A stretch of 64,000 bases of DNA from positions 153,488,512-153,552,511 of the forward strand of contig OY856188.1 in assembly GCA_963693315.1 (NCBI GenBank). Direction: 5' to 3'. The notes under the pieces were generated by a model. The model had not been told where the DNA came from, did not search any database, and worked only from the letters and a program-made list of their open reading frames with translations. Below, piece after piece: positions 9,571 through 19,729 of the stretch. Made by a program: the position numbers and the translations under genes. The number at the start of each line of letters is the position of its first letter. Positions within the stretch are counted from its first letter, which is position 1. The stretch is from Diogma glabrata. Its lineage: Eukaryota; Arthropoda; Insecta; Diptera; Cylindrotomidae.

Positions 9571-12520
9571 TTATGAATCAAATCGTTTTGGTGATTTAAT
9601 TACTCGACCACTTCTAGTTGTTACTGGTTGATTTGCTTGTTGAGTGTTGATTGTCGGTTTGGATTTGGAATCTGGCGGCCTGCTGGGTTTCTTCTTCGTT
9701 GGTAGTGTCATATTAACAGCAATTTCTGGCTCGTTTGGTACTTCCGTTGATGTTGAATTTGGTGAGACTGAAATATTTTGATTTTCATTGACTCCTTCAT
9801 TGATGTCAAATTCGGGTTCATCTTGTATGTTAGCCGAAGTACGTTGAAGATGTATTGTGTTTCATCTGTACCGCTTGCCAGTGGTGGTTTCAACAATAAC
9901 TGAACGTGGATTTAGCGTTTTTTCAACTACTTTCGCCGAAATCCAATCGCGATGTCCTTTTTGTAAACGGACTTTTTCATACAATTCTAGTTGCTTGAAT
10001 GGTGAAGAGACACGATCAGAATAAATTTTTTGTTGAAAACGTAACTTTGCAAGTTCTTTTGTAACACCACTGATAACTTTTGGTTTTAAGTCCTTTTGAT
10101 TGACTGGAATAAACGTTCTGGTGCGGCGACTAAATAAGCGTTGGTATTGTGATCCTAGAATATCGTTGCGTGGTGTGTTTCGCAACAATAACAATGCTTC
10201 ATAAATGTCCGAATTATCGTGCCAACATTTGCGAAGTAAGTTTTTTGCTGTTTGGACATTTCGTTCAGCAAAACCATTTGAGCGAGCATAATACGGTGAT
10301 GAAATACGATGGTTAAATTGCCAACGCAACGCAAAATCCTTGAATTCTTTCGAAGAATATTGTGGACCACCATCTGATTCAATTGTTTCTGGTATTCCAT
10401 GAATTGCAAACCATTTTTTTAATTGCAGAATTACTCCCGCTGATGTCGTTGAATTTAGTTGGTGAAAATCCATAAAACCAGAATAATGGTCTGCGATGAC
10501 GATGTATTCTTTGCCTTTGAATGTAAATAAATCAGTGGATACCAGCTGAAACGGATAGTCTGGCAACACTTTCTGTAGTAATGGCTCTTTTGTTTTTGAT
10601 TTCTGTGTGCGTTGGCACGTTGAGCATTTTTCAACGAATTCTTTCACATCTTTGGTTTGACCTGGCCAATATAAACTACCTCGTGCTCGTGCCAATGATT
10701 TAGATACACCTGGGTGACCTTTATGCACATCAACTAATATTTTTTGCCGTTCAACTTTCGGAACTAAAATTTTATTTGCCTTGTAAAGTAGTTGTCCATC
10801 ATACCAAATTTCTTCTTTAAAATTGGCATATTGTTTTACAGCCTCAGGCAATTTCTTGTCATCCTCTGGCCATCCACTTTCGACAACTGCTCGGAGCAAT
10901 TTTAATTCCAAATCTTCACTGGTCAATTTTACAAAATGATCTTTTGTCACATCTGACATAGCGAAAATCATATTGATTTTGTATTCCTCGCTTTCCATCA
11001 ACTTTTCATTCGGTTCAGATTTACAATCACGACTGAGCGTGTCGGCCACCTTTAAGTCAACACCTTTTTTGTATTGAACACTTGGCGAATACTGTAACAC
11101 ATCAAACAGAATTTGTTGTAGCCGCATTGGTGCTTGTGAAATCGGTTTTTTGAATATCGTTTCCAATGGTTTGTGATCAGTTTCGATTTTCAATTTTTTA
11201 CCATACACGTAATGATGGAATTTTTTACATGCGAATCTGATAGCGGCTGCTTCTCTACCAATGGGCGGATAATTTTTCTCAGCACTGGTCAAGGCCCGGC
11301 TGGCGTATGCTATTGGTTTGCCATTTTGTAACAAGCAAGCGCCAAGTGCTATGGAGCTTGCATCACACGAAATTTTAACACTTTCATTTACATCGTAGTA
11401 GCCAAGTACCGGTGTTGTTGTGATGACCTTTTTAAGCTTTTCAAATGCTATTTGCTGGTCAATGTCCCATACCCATGCAGTATCTTTAAGTATCAGTCTT
11501 CTCAATGGTTCAGTCAAATCTGAAAAATTTGGAATAAACTTTGCAAGGTATGTTACTGTACCAAGCAATCTTTGCAATTCTTTGACATTTGTTGGAGTGT
11601 TAAGACGATAAACAGTGGATACCTTATCTGGATCAATCTCGCAACCATTGGATGTAAATATATGACCAAGAAATTTGACTCTGGTCTTATTGAATTCACA
11701 TTTACTGTGATTTAGTGTAAACCCAGCTTCTTTTAAACGTTGCTTTACTTTGTATGTGATAGCCTCTAACTTTTCTTTTGTCTCTGCAAACAGGAAAATA
11801 TCATCTATGGCCACCTCACAGTTACCAATACCTTCCAATGTATTGTTCATTATTTGCGAGAAAATTTCTGGTGTTGAACGGCATGCGCAAATGTCGATAT
11901 CGTCCCCATGGCGTACCAATAACCAAATATTTTGACGCTCTTTCAGAAACTTTTATTTGCCAAAACCCACGTTGGCAATCCAATTTTGAAAAAAATCTAG
12001 ACTTGCCAACTTTTGCAGCGATTTCCTCTACCGTATTCAACGGATAATGTCGACGTTTTATGTTTTTATTTAATTCTACCGGATCCATGCATATGCGCAT
12101 TTTGTCACCTTTTTCAACCACTAGCAATGGACTTACTGCTGGACTTGGTTCAGACACTGGCGCTAAAACCTTCATTTTTACCATTTTGTCCAATTCTGCT
12201 TTCACTTTTTCTTTGATGGCGGCTGGAATGCGACGTGGCGGAATGATTTTGAATTTCGGGTCGTCGATAAAATCTATATCATATTCGTAGTTGTTACAAC
12301 AACCCAATTGTTCATTTACCTTTTGAACGCGCTTGATTAATCCAAGCTCTTCACAAGAATCACGGCCCAGAATTGGTTTATAATCGTCGTCGATGACTTT
12401 AAAAATTACTTTAGCAGACTTGTGTGGTGCTTTGCATAGCACTCTTGCTTCACCGAGTACTCTGACCATATCGTTACTGTATGTCGATAATCGCTTAGTC
12501 ACCCACCCCTTAGTCACCAC
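9571..12520 (-). pseudogene. pol: Mag-like pol: protease tail, RT, RNase H, integrase (broken)
   Basis: The minus-strand frame from 12520 begins in the protease C-terminal part (ILGRDSCEELGLI); the catalytic D-T/S-G region is missing. RT follows (LDCQRGFWQI, HLRMPF), and near 11900 the frame shifts into the frame 11919-9862. That frame carries the RT active-site box AIDDIFLF, RNase H (SCDASSIALG, ETDHKPLE), an integrase zinc finger and the core D (STDLFTFKGKEY), D (ESDGGPQYS) and E (NGFAERN). A TGA at 9862-9864 cuts off the last stretch; the same frame then stays open to a TAA at 9571. At least three lesions make it non-functional. Confidence 0.85.
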
Positions 12521-13020
12521 TGTTCACATTCTTTTTCAAACGCTGGACATTGTTTTTTGCCATACTTTGAACCACAGCGCTTACATTCAAATTTATCATC
12601 TTTTTTGTTTAATTTGTTTACGCTTGATGATGTTTCTGCAGGCATTGATGGATCATTTATTGATCCCATTTGTTTCTTGGCACGCTCTGCAGCTCGACAT
12701 ATTTTAATGGCCTTTGCCAACTCCATTTCATCTTCAACCCACATTTTTTGTCGGGTGTTTTCATTTCGAATGCCGACCACGATTTGATCCATGACAAATT
12801 CATCTTCCTTATTGTCATAACTACAACGCGTTACCTGCGTTTTTAATAGTTGCAAAAAATCTTCAAACGATTCACATTCTTCCTGTTTTATACGATGGAA
12901 CTGATATCGCCCGTACGTCTTATTTCGTGACGGTGCAAAATAATTTTTTAATTTGTCACTGATTTTTTGTGGATCTTTTTTATCCTCACTGGTTGCACCC
13001 AAATTATTTAATACTTTCAA
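12514..13020 (-). pseudogene. gag: Mag-like gag, C-terminal part
   Basis: This is the downstream half of gag. It has a capsid-like region (YQFHRIKQEECESFEDFLQLLK) and a first zinc knuckle, CKRCGSKYGKKQCPAF, that runs straight into a stop. The second knuckle and the protease start are gone, implying an internal deletion before 12520. The upstream half lies at 15715-16039, beyond the inserted LINE. Confidence 0.8.
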
Positions 13021-13021
13021 T

Positions 13022-15715
13022 GTTTATTTATTTATTTATTTATTTATTTATTCATTTAACAATAATTAAGACTGCTACGTCCTATTTACAAATTGTTACG
13101 AAAATACAAAAAAAAAGAAAATGGTATTTAATTAATTTGTTTAAAAATCCTTTAAGAATTAAAATGAGCTATAAATTTGTAAAGTTAAAGTTGATGTTAA
13201 AGCCAGAGTAATGTTTACATTATCTTTATAATTTTCAATTAGATATCCCAAAGATAATACAAAAAGAGTATACAAAAGTATTATTTAATTTAAATCTTTA
13301 AATAAATTATCATAATAATTCAATTTATTATTTACCAAAGTCAACTTCACTTGTCAACTTCAACTTGTGTGTGCCGCCGTTCCCCACGCCAAAAATATTC
13401 GATTTTATAAAAATATTTATATTATTTAAAAGTGCAGCAGCACTAACGATAACTCAACAGAGGAAAGAAAAATAAAGAAAAATAAAGAAACTGGACTCTT
13501 CTTAATTTCAGTTTAAAATTATATACATTTTATAACTCAATTGTATACAAAGGCAGTGAAACCGAAGAAAAAGTTAGTCACTGGAATTAAAATAGTTCAA
13601 ACATTGGTTCCTAAATACATTAGTAGAAGTGGCATTCCTAACAGATAGCGGGAGTGAATTCCATATGCGACTCGCTCTAATAAGGAATGATTTGTCCATT
13701 ACATCTGTATAATGCATGGGGATGATGAGATGCATGACTCTCGTTGAGTTTGTAAAAATCAATTTCTCATAGAGGTAGGTTGGTAATTGATTTCTAATGA
13801 CTTTGAAAAGTAGGAGCACAACTCTATACTTCAAAAACATACTAAACTCTGTTCCTAGAAAATTAACCGACATTTCAGACACATGATCACTGACCTTCAG
13901 GGAATATATGAATCGGATGCATGAGTTGAAACAAAGTTTAAGTCGGTGCAGGGTGCCTACACTGGCTCCCGAATATAACTCAGAACCATAGATGAAATAA
14001 GGCTGGACTAAAGATTTTACTAATTTATATCTAAGATGAGCAGGTAGAAGATCCTTCAGCAGGTACAATCTACGCAAGATGGACCATACCCTGCTAATAA
14101 TTAGATTAATATGATAGTTCCAGGATAAGGTTTCATCAATAATAAACCCCAAGCTCTTTACTTTTTGAACATATGGAATAACTGAACCATTGAGTATGAT
14201 AGGGTCCAGCTCATGACTGACCGGGTGACGATAAAATGCAATTGCTTGACTCTTAAGAGGATTAATAATCAGTAAATTATCTGACGCCCACTTGGAGATA
14301 GCCAAAAGGTCTTCATTTATTTGAGCAAAACAGCTGGGTAAGCTAGTCATACTTGCTGAGTTCGCGATCTGAACATCGTCCGCAAAAAGATGAACAAGGC
14401 AGTAATTAAGCACGGAAGGAAGATCATTGATAAACAGGCTGAACAGAAGAGGACCCAAGATCGATCCTTGCGGAACCCCCCTATAGAGCGGTAAGAACGG
14501 TGAGCACTGCTCCCCAATAGCTACGCATTGAGACCGATTACCAAGATATGAGTGAATCAGTTTAATTGCCGAGTTTGACATAGTGAAGATCGTATTTAAT
14601 TTCGACAGAAGAATCACATGGCTAATACTATCAAATGCTTTGCTAAAGTCTAGAAGTAGTAAAATCGTGACCATTTTCTTGTCCATATTCTTACGTATAA
14701 CGTCAGTAAGATCAAGTACAGCAGTAGTGGTACTGTGCGACCTCCTAAAACCAGATTGATTAGCATAAAGACCATCCCCCAGTTGCAGGAATGTTTCCAT
14801 TTGTTCTCTTATCAATCCTTCACAAACCTTGGATAGGGCAGGGAGGATACTGATAGGTCTGAAATCAGACAAAGTCATAGGATCAATTATTTTGGGTATA
14901 GGTCTTACCATTGCCCGTTTCCAAGCGTTTGGAAAAACTGATGTTGTGAATATAGTATTCATTATATGCAAGAGATGCCCAGAAATAAGGGGATAGATGA
15001 TCTTTACAAATCTAATTGGAATATGGTCAAGCCCAACAGCATTAGATTTGATGGAGAACAGAGCACGACAAAGATCGCTCTCTGTAACATTCCTGAAGGA
15101 ATGGGAATGGAGCCGGTCTATTGAATCGGAATCAGGTGATGGTGTTGGATTACCCGATTGTATTGAAGCAAAGTGGTGATTTAAGCTATCAGAATCAAAT
15201 CCATTACAGCCAGATTCTACGGCATTGCTTATTCCAAAGTTCTTTAATTTAGACCACAACACTTTAGATGGTTGATCAGGATTGAAGTGAGTTTCACCAA
15301 ACTGTTTTTTAGCTTTACTAATTAATGAATTGACTTTATTACGATGTTTACAATAAGTCTTCCACCGATCTTGAGTTTTTAGTTCATTGTAAGCTCGAAA
15401 GGCTAAGTCTCTGAGAGAAATCGCATTCATTATATCAATTTAAACCATGGATTTGATTCGGAGTGAAAGGTTTTTGAACGCAAAGGAACATGTTGATTAA
15501 ATAAATTTAAAAGACTACAGTTAAGAATATTTATCTGCTCATCAACATCTCCGGAATATAGGATGCGATTCAAATCCGTCATGTTTACATCAGGTCGAAT
15601 TTGTTCGATAGACAAGTTTTTATAATCCCGATATAGAAAGGTTTGAGGTGATTTTTGACAACTGATATTGAACGACGAGTAAATTAGCGCATGTTTCGAA
15701 ATACCCGAAATACCC
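13022..15715 (-). mobile_element. 5'-truncated LINE (Jockey/CR1-type), nested in Mag-like gag
   Basis: A minus-strand non-LTR element whose 3' end is the (TTTA)n tract at 13022-13053, that is an (AAAT)n tail. It divides one gag gene: gag codons run up to about 15715 and resume at 13020. The endonuclease region is missing. The clade is uncertain. Confidence 0.8.
13574..15430 (-). pseudogene. LINE reverse transcriptase (618-codon frame, N-terminus lost)
   Basis: This encodes the target-primed reverse transcriptase. Visible RT blocks include PIRFVKIIYPLI, VRPIPKI..DFRPISILPALSK, GFRRSHSTTTAVLDL, LLLDFSKAFDSISH, GVPQGSILGPLLFSLFINDLP and the active site FADDVQIA at about residue 345, followed by a thumb-like and C-terminal region ending in ASRIWNSLPLSVRNATS. 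A short piece of the same protein (…FHSESNPWF) lies in another frame at 15430-15615, so there is a frameshift near 15430. The AP endonuclease normally found upstream is absent. It is a 5'-truncated copy and cannot move by itself. Confidence 0.85.
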
Positions 15716-16039
15716 TTGTCTGCCCAAACATGAAATTAATGTCGACGCTTGAATTTCATTTGATTTTTTAGTGAGTTCAATCGAATTACTGTAATGATTA
15801 AACAATTCAATCCAATCCGTCCATTCTTGAGCCATATCCAGCTCAGAATTAATGACCAGATTTTTTGGTGGTTTGATACCGGTCATAACTTTATTGTTTG
15901 TATAATTTTCTTCAAAATTTAATGTTGAATTTCCAGCTGGTACACTGAATGTTTCATTAAAATCACCTAATGAACTATTTGTGATACTTGAATGTAATTG
16001 TTCCAATGTTTGTTCGTCCGAATCACTATTGTCTGACAT
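15715..16039 (-). pseudogene. gag: Mag-like gag, N-terminal part
   Basis: ATG at 16039 (minus) begins MSDNSDSDEQ, an acidic N-terminus typical of small gags. It is followed by EWTDWIELFNHYSNSIEL and QASTLISCLG, the start of the capsid-like region. The reading is lost at about 15715, where LINE sequence begins. It lies about 250 nt downstream of the primer-binding site. Confidence 0.75.
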
Positions 16040-16291
16040 GGAACACAACAACGAAATCAAAAATTGGCGAAATTTCCTTCACGAACAAATGATTATGCAA
16101 TATTTACTGTTGCAATCGAACGTTACAGCACACACTATATTCGCTGAATTGTAGCTTTTGTGTGGGGCTCTTACTATACACAAACACACTACAATTGTTA
16201 TTCGGCGAGAAATATTTTTGATTTCTGTCTTTCCGATTCAATTTAATTGTTATTATTGAAATTACACTATTTAATTTAAACACTACGTGCA

Positions 16292-16309
16292 AAAACCATT
16301 CTGACACCA
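16292..16309 (-). promoter_or_regulatory. Primer-binding site (tRNA-Leu-like), Mag-like element
   Basis: On the minus strand the sequence right after ...TTACA is TGGTGTCAGAATGG, which starts with the complement of a tRNA 3' CCA. It matches the tRNA-Leu-type site at 24630 (TGGTGTCAGAAGTGG) apart from one missing base. This marks the 5' LTR end at 16310. Confidence 0.6.
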
Positions 16310-16475
16310 TGTAATATACTTACGATCATGTATATTTATCGAGAGCTGTAATTTGGGTATATATGAAAGACTTGTGTATAGTTTGAAGTGTATATATTCA
16401 ATGCTGAATATGGAGATATACATGTGTCAACTATGACATATAAAATAAAGGATTAAGGTGTATGTACATTATGAC
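16310..16475 (-). repeat. Probable 5' LTR of the Mag-like element
   Basis: The inner end (ACA on the minus strand at 16310-16312) is fixed by the adjacent primer-binding site. The outer end is a guess: a TGTCATAATG at 16475 on the minus strand would make a 166-bp LTR, in keeping with the very short LTRs known for Mag elements. No second copy exists in the window to confirm it. Confidence 0.4.
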
Positions 16476-17098
16476 AAATAGCATACCTTTTAGTTTATTT
16501 TCTTTGTACCGGATGATTTTTGACATAAAATTAACGTTAAAACAATGATTGAAATATTAGACTTTAGTACACCGGAGGATTTCTGTCAAAAACTTACCGT
16601 TATCGGATTTCGCACAAAGCAAGAGAAGATAAATCCGTTGATTTATTTCTATCGACTTTCAAAAATACGGGCCTAATCCACAATTCGCAATTAATAATTA
16701 AATTGTACTAAACGTGCTAAATGAATTTAGCCAACTATTTAATTTGACTAAATTAAAATTATCTTTCTAAATAATTGTGAAGAAATTCGTTCGTTAAACA
16801 ATATCTGACAACTTGATTACATTAGTTTACAGTAAAATTTGGTAATTTTGTAAAATTATATTTAGATTTAGCAGTTTAGTACAATTTAGCAGCTAATTGG
16901 AATCCAGTCTAAAAGTTTTTTCATTGTGCATGAACCTTATTTCGCTCAATGTAATTGAAGCTTTAGAATTTAATGGAATACGAATACGTCAAACTAACTT
17001 TTTCGGAGTTTCAAATACAATTTTTGCTGTTTCATTGTTAGAACAAGTCGATAAAAAGTTATAATTTTATTTAAAAGTAATACACTTAATAAAATAAA
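16476..17098. other. Upstream region of Prosalpha7 with a foldback repeat
   Basis: No ORF of note. It contains an imperfect inverted repeat at 16672-16910 (arms share AAATTGTACTAAAC) and a degenerate direct repeat around 16510 and 16573. The promoter of the downstream gene should lie here. No TATA box stands out just upstream of the ATG, although the 60 bases before it are very AT-rich. Confidence 0.5.
16672..16910. repeat. Foldback / MITE-like inverted repeat upstream of Prosalpha7
   Basis: The left arm (TAATCCACAATT..AAATTGTACTAAACGTGCTAAAT) pairs with the right arm read in reverse (GGATTCCAATTAGCTGCTAAATTGTACTAAAC). Arms are roughly 45 bp with gaps; the unit is about 240 bp. No target duplication is clear. 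Confidence 0.5.
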
Positions 17099-18174
17099 AT
17101 GAGTTCAATTGGCACCGGTGTAAGTGTTTTAATCATAACTAAATATTAGGACGCATCAAAATTAAATTTTATTTAAGGTTATGTTCAACATTGTTTTCAA
17201 TGTCATTCCAATTCCTTTTCGTTTTAGTATGATCTTTCAGCATCTCAATTTTCACCAGATGGTCGTGTATTTCAAGTTGACTATGCTGGTAAAGCGGTCG
17301 AAAATAGTGGAACAGCTATTGGCTTAAGGGGAAGTGATGGTATTGTTTTCGCGGTTGAAAAAATTGTTACAAGCAAATTGTATGAGAAATCATCTGGTAC
17401 TCGTATTTTTAAAATTAATAAAGGAATCACTATGGTTTGTTATTGAAATGTTTTGATTTAACTGCAACATTTAAATTTCTATTATATGGTTTTTTTTATA
17501 GACTTTTGCTGGTGTAATCACAGATGGTCGGCAATTGATTGATATTGCAAGACAGGAGTCCAACAATTATAACGAACAATATCGTAAAGAAATTCCATTA
17601 AAAGAATTAACTGACCGTTTGTCAAGTTATATGCATGCATATACGTTGTTCAGTGCAGTTCGACCATTTGGTGTAGCGATAATGCTTGCTTCGTGGTCAG
17701 AAATAAACGGAGCGGAGTTATATATGATTGAACCATCTGGTGTTTCATGTGTAGGTATTTCTGTTACTTTTCTTGTATTTAAATATCTAATGCAAAAAAT
17801 TTGTTATAATGATAAGGGTTATTTTGGATGTGCGATTGGCAAAGCCAAACAAAACGCGAAAAACGAAATTGAAAAACTAATAATTCCTGATGCCTTGCAA
17901 TCTTGTGAACAGTTATTGAATGATGCTGCGAAAATGTAAGTTCAAAAGTATTTTCAGATTAAAGAAACCTAAAAGTGATTTTGTTTACAGAATTTATCTA
18001 TGCCACGATCAATCCAAAGATAAAGAGTTTACATTAGAACTTAGTTTTATAAAATTTGAGATACAAAACGGTGTTAAAGAAAGAATTCATAAAATTCTAG
18101 ATTTCGAAGATCAAATATATTTAAATGCCATTTCCGCGGGTCAAAGTGCAAATGAAGAAGATGGTGAAGATTAA
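17099..18174 (+). CDS. Prosalpha7: Proteasome subunit alpha type-3 (20S core, alpha7)
   Basis: This is a structural alpha-ring subunit of the 20S proteasome, in cytosol and nucleus. Alpha subunits gate the barrel and have no catalytic Thr. I place five exons: 17099-17119, 17228-17434, 17502-17750, 17817-17935 and 17991-18174, giving about 259 aa. All introns begin GT and end AG, and phases join cleanly. The N-terminus [20 protein letters not shown] is the alpha-subunit signature. [15 protein letters not shown] and [20 protein letters not shown] are closely conserved in animal PSMA3, and the tail is acidic (NEEDGED). No stop or frameshift. An AATAAA lies near 18224. It is the only host gene recognised in the window, with mobile elements on both sides. 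Confidence 0.95.
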
Positions 18175-19417
18175 AAAAATAATGTTCTTTGTATAAATAT
18201 TTTATTTTTAAAAATTTAACAACAATAAAACTTTAAAATCGTTTGATATAAAAATGTCTATCTATTCAACCCGCATTATACGTGCGGTATACTACGTAAA
18301 TAATACATACTCCTCAGAACCCAAGGGTCCTAGTATTTTGGCGCTGTCTGGCTTACCCAAGGTACCCGAATTATAAGTCAGAACTTATATCCGTTATTGT
18401 GCTTCGTAAACTCGTTATCGTATCTAGCAGGAGCGAGAATCTTAATTTTATCGGCTGGGTGGCCGAGATGTTTCTTACATTAAATATTGGCATTATGTAA
18501 TATTATATCATATGACAGCATTTATTGTTTAGTTATTAACTTTTTTTAAAATTTGATCCATTCATGCCAATAAACTTTACATTTTTACATTTTCGAAAAC
18601 TCGAGACGAAGTAAACGTACATACATATAGACTAGATTGACCATCCGTCCTCTCCTCTTTTCGACCTCCGCTTTTTTTGTCCTACCTCTTTTTGACACCA
18701 TAATCTTTTTTATCCTCTATTGGCAGTTTGTCTTCTAAATGTCATTTTTTGTCCTCTAAATGTCTTCTTTTTAAACTTTTCTTGCAATAATTCAGTCATA
18801 TTAATAATAATTGCCAACAAAGGCAAATTAGGTTTACAACAGCATCTTTCATCAAAAAACACAAAGATAATATCGGTTCAATAAAGATTTGCTAGAACAA
18901 AAACGCAAGAAATGTTTTATTTCCATTGGCCATACAAAACGTCAGAACAGCTATTGGAAAAGGTAGTATAAATCACGTAGGAGTTTCTACGGATGCTAGT
19001 AACCACGGGTCGACAAAAATATTTACAATATTGATTCAATATTTTACAGTTACTTCTGGATTTTAGGATGCTGAAGGTATCCAGCTGTGAATGGCTCTGT
19101 CCAGAAAGAGATTGACTGCTAGTGGCGTTGTTTAATAATATAAATTGTTGACAAGTTGCTGATAAGATGATGGTGATTTATCCTTATTGGTAATTTTTGA
19201 CACCACTAATCTCAATTAAATTTCATGTGCCAGTTATTTTCTTAAGGCGAATGCGGTTGAATCCAAATATCAATTCAGCGAGTGTTTATAATTTCTTTAT
19301 GATGAACCATACATTACCAATTAATTTGGTTTGATATCTTCACCGGATTCCAATCGTTATGCGTGACTTATGATTTTAGTAATTCTATTGACAAATACTT
19401 TATAGCTGTTAATAATA
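18175..19417. other. Intergenic, downstream of Prosalpha7
   Basis: It holds the likely poly(A) signal of Prosalpha7 near 18224. A pyrimidine-rich stretch at 18640-18775 contains repeats of the form GTCCTCTAAATGTC and may be an old transposon end. I see no gene or RNA gene. Confidence 0.5.
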
Positions 19418-19673
19418 CTGCCGTCATAAGCAAAAACACCGTAACTCAAAAAATGTAAAACATGAGTTTATTCTGCCTTATCAGTCACAAAGCATTATTC
19501 TATGACCCTGCTAAATAAAAACATGGTTAAGTAACTCTAAACATGAAAATTTCAATTCATAAAACTCCGTAAAATTGAAAAACATATGTAAAATATCAAA
19601 TACTATTTTGTTTTTGTCGTTTTTCTCAGTTCCAACATTTTGGTAGTTACGGTGTTTTTGCTTATGACGGCAG
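19418..19673. mobile_element. MITE, 256 bp, 29-bp terminal inverted repeats
   Basis: The left end CTGCCGTCATAAGCAAAAAC and the right end read in reverse are identical over about 29 bp (through ACCGTAACT). AATA lies directly outside both ends (19414-19417 and 19674-19677), fitting a 4-bp target duplication. No coding capacity; the parent transposon is not identified. Confidence 0.75.
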
Positions 19674-19729
19674 AATAGCACTATAATGTTTTGCTACGTG
19701 TTAGCTAGTCATTAGCTAGTCATTCTCGC

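Larger units (their letters stand above)
9571..16475 (-). mobile_element. Decayed Mag-like Ty3/Gypsy element, split by a nested LINE
   Basis: On the minus strand the order is LTR end, primer site, gag start, nested LINE, gag end, RT, RNase H, integrase. The gag knuckle (CKRCGSKYGKKQCPA) and the pol C-terminus (RSGRVIKSPKRF) resemble Mag-clade elements. The copy is dead: most of the protease is deleted, RT carries a frameshift near 11900, and there is an early stop at 9862. Only one possible LTR is seen. Confidence 0.8.
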
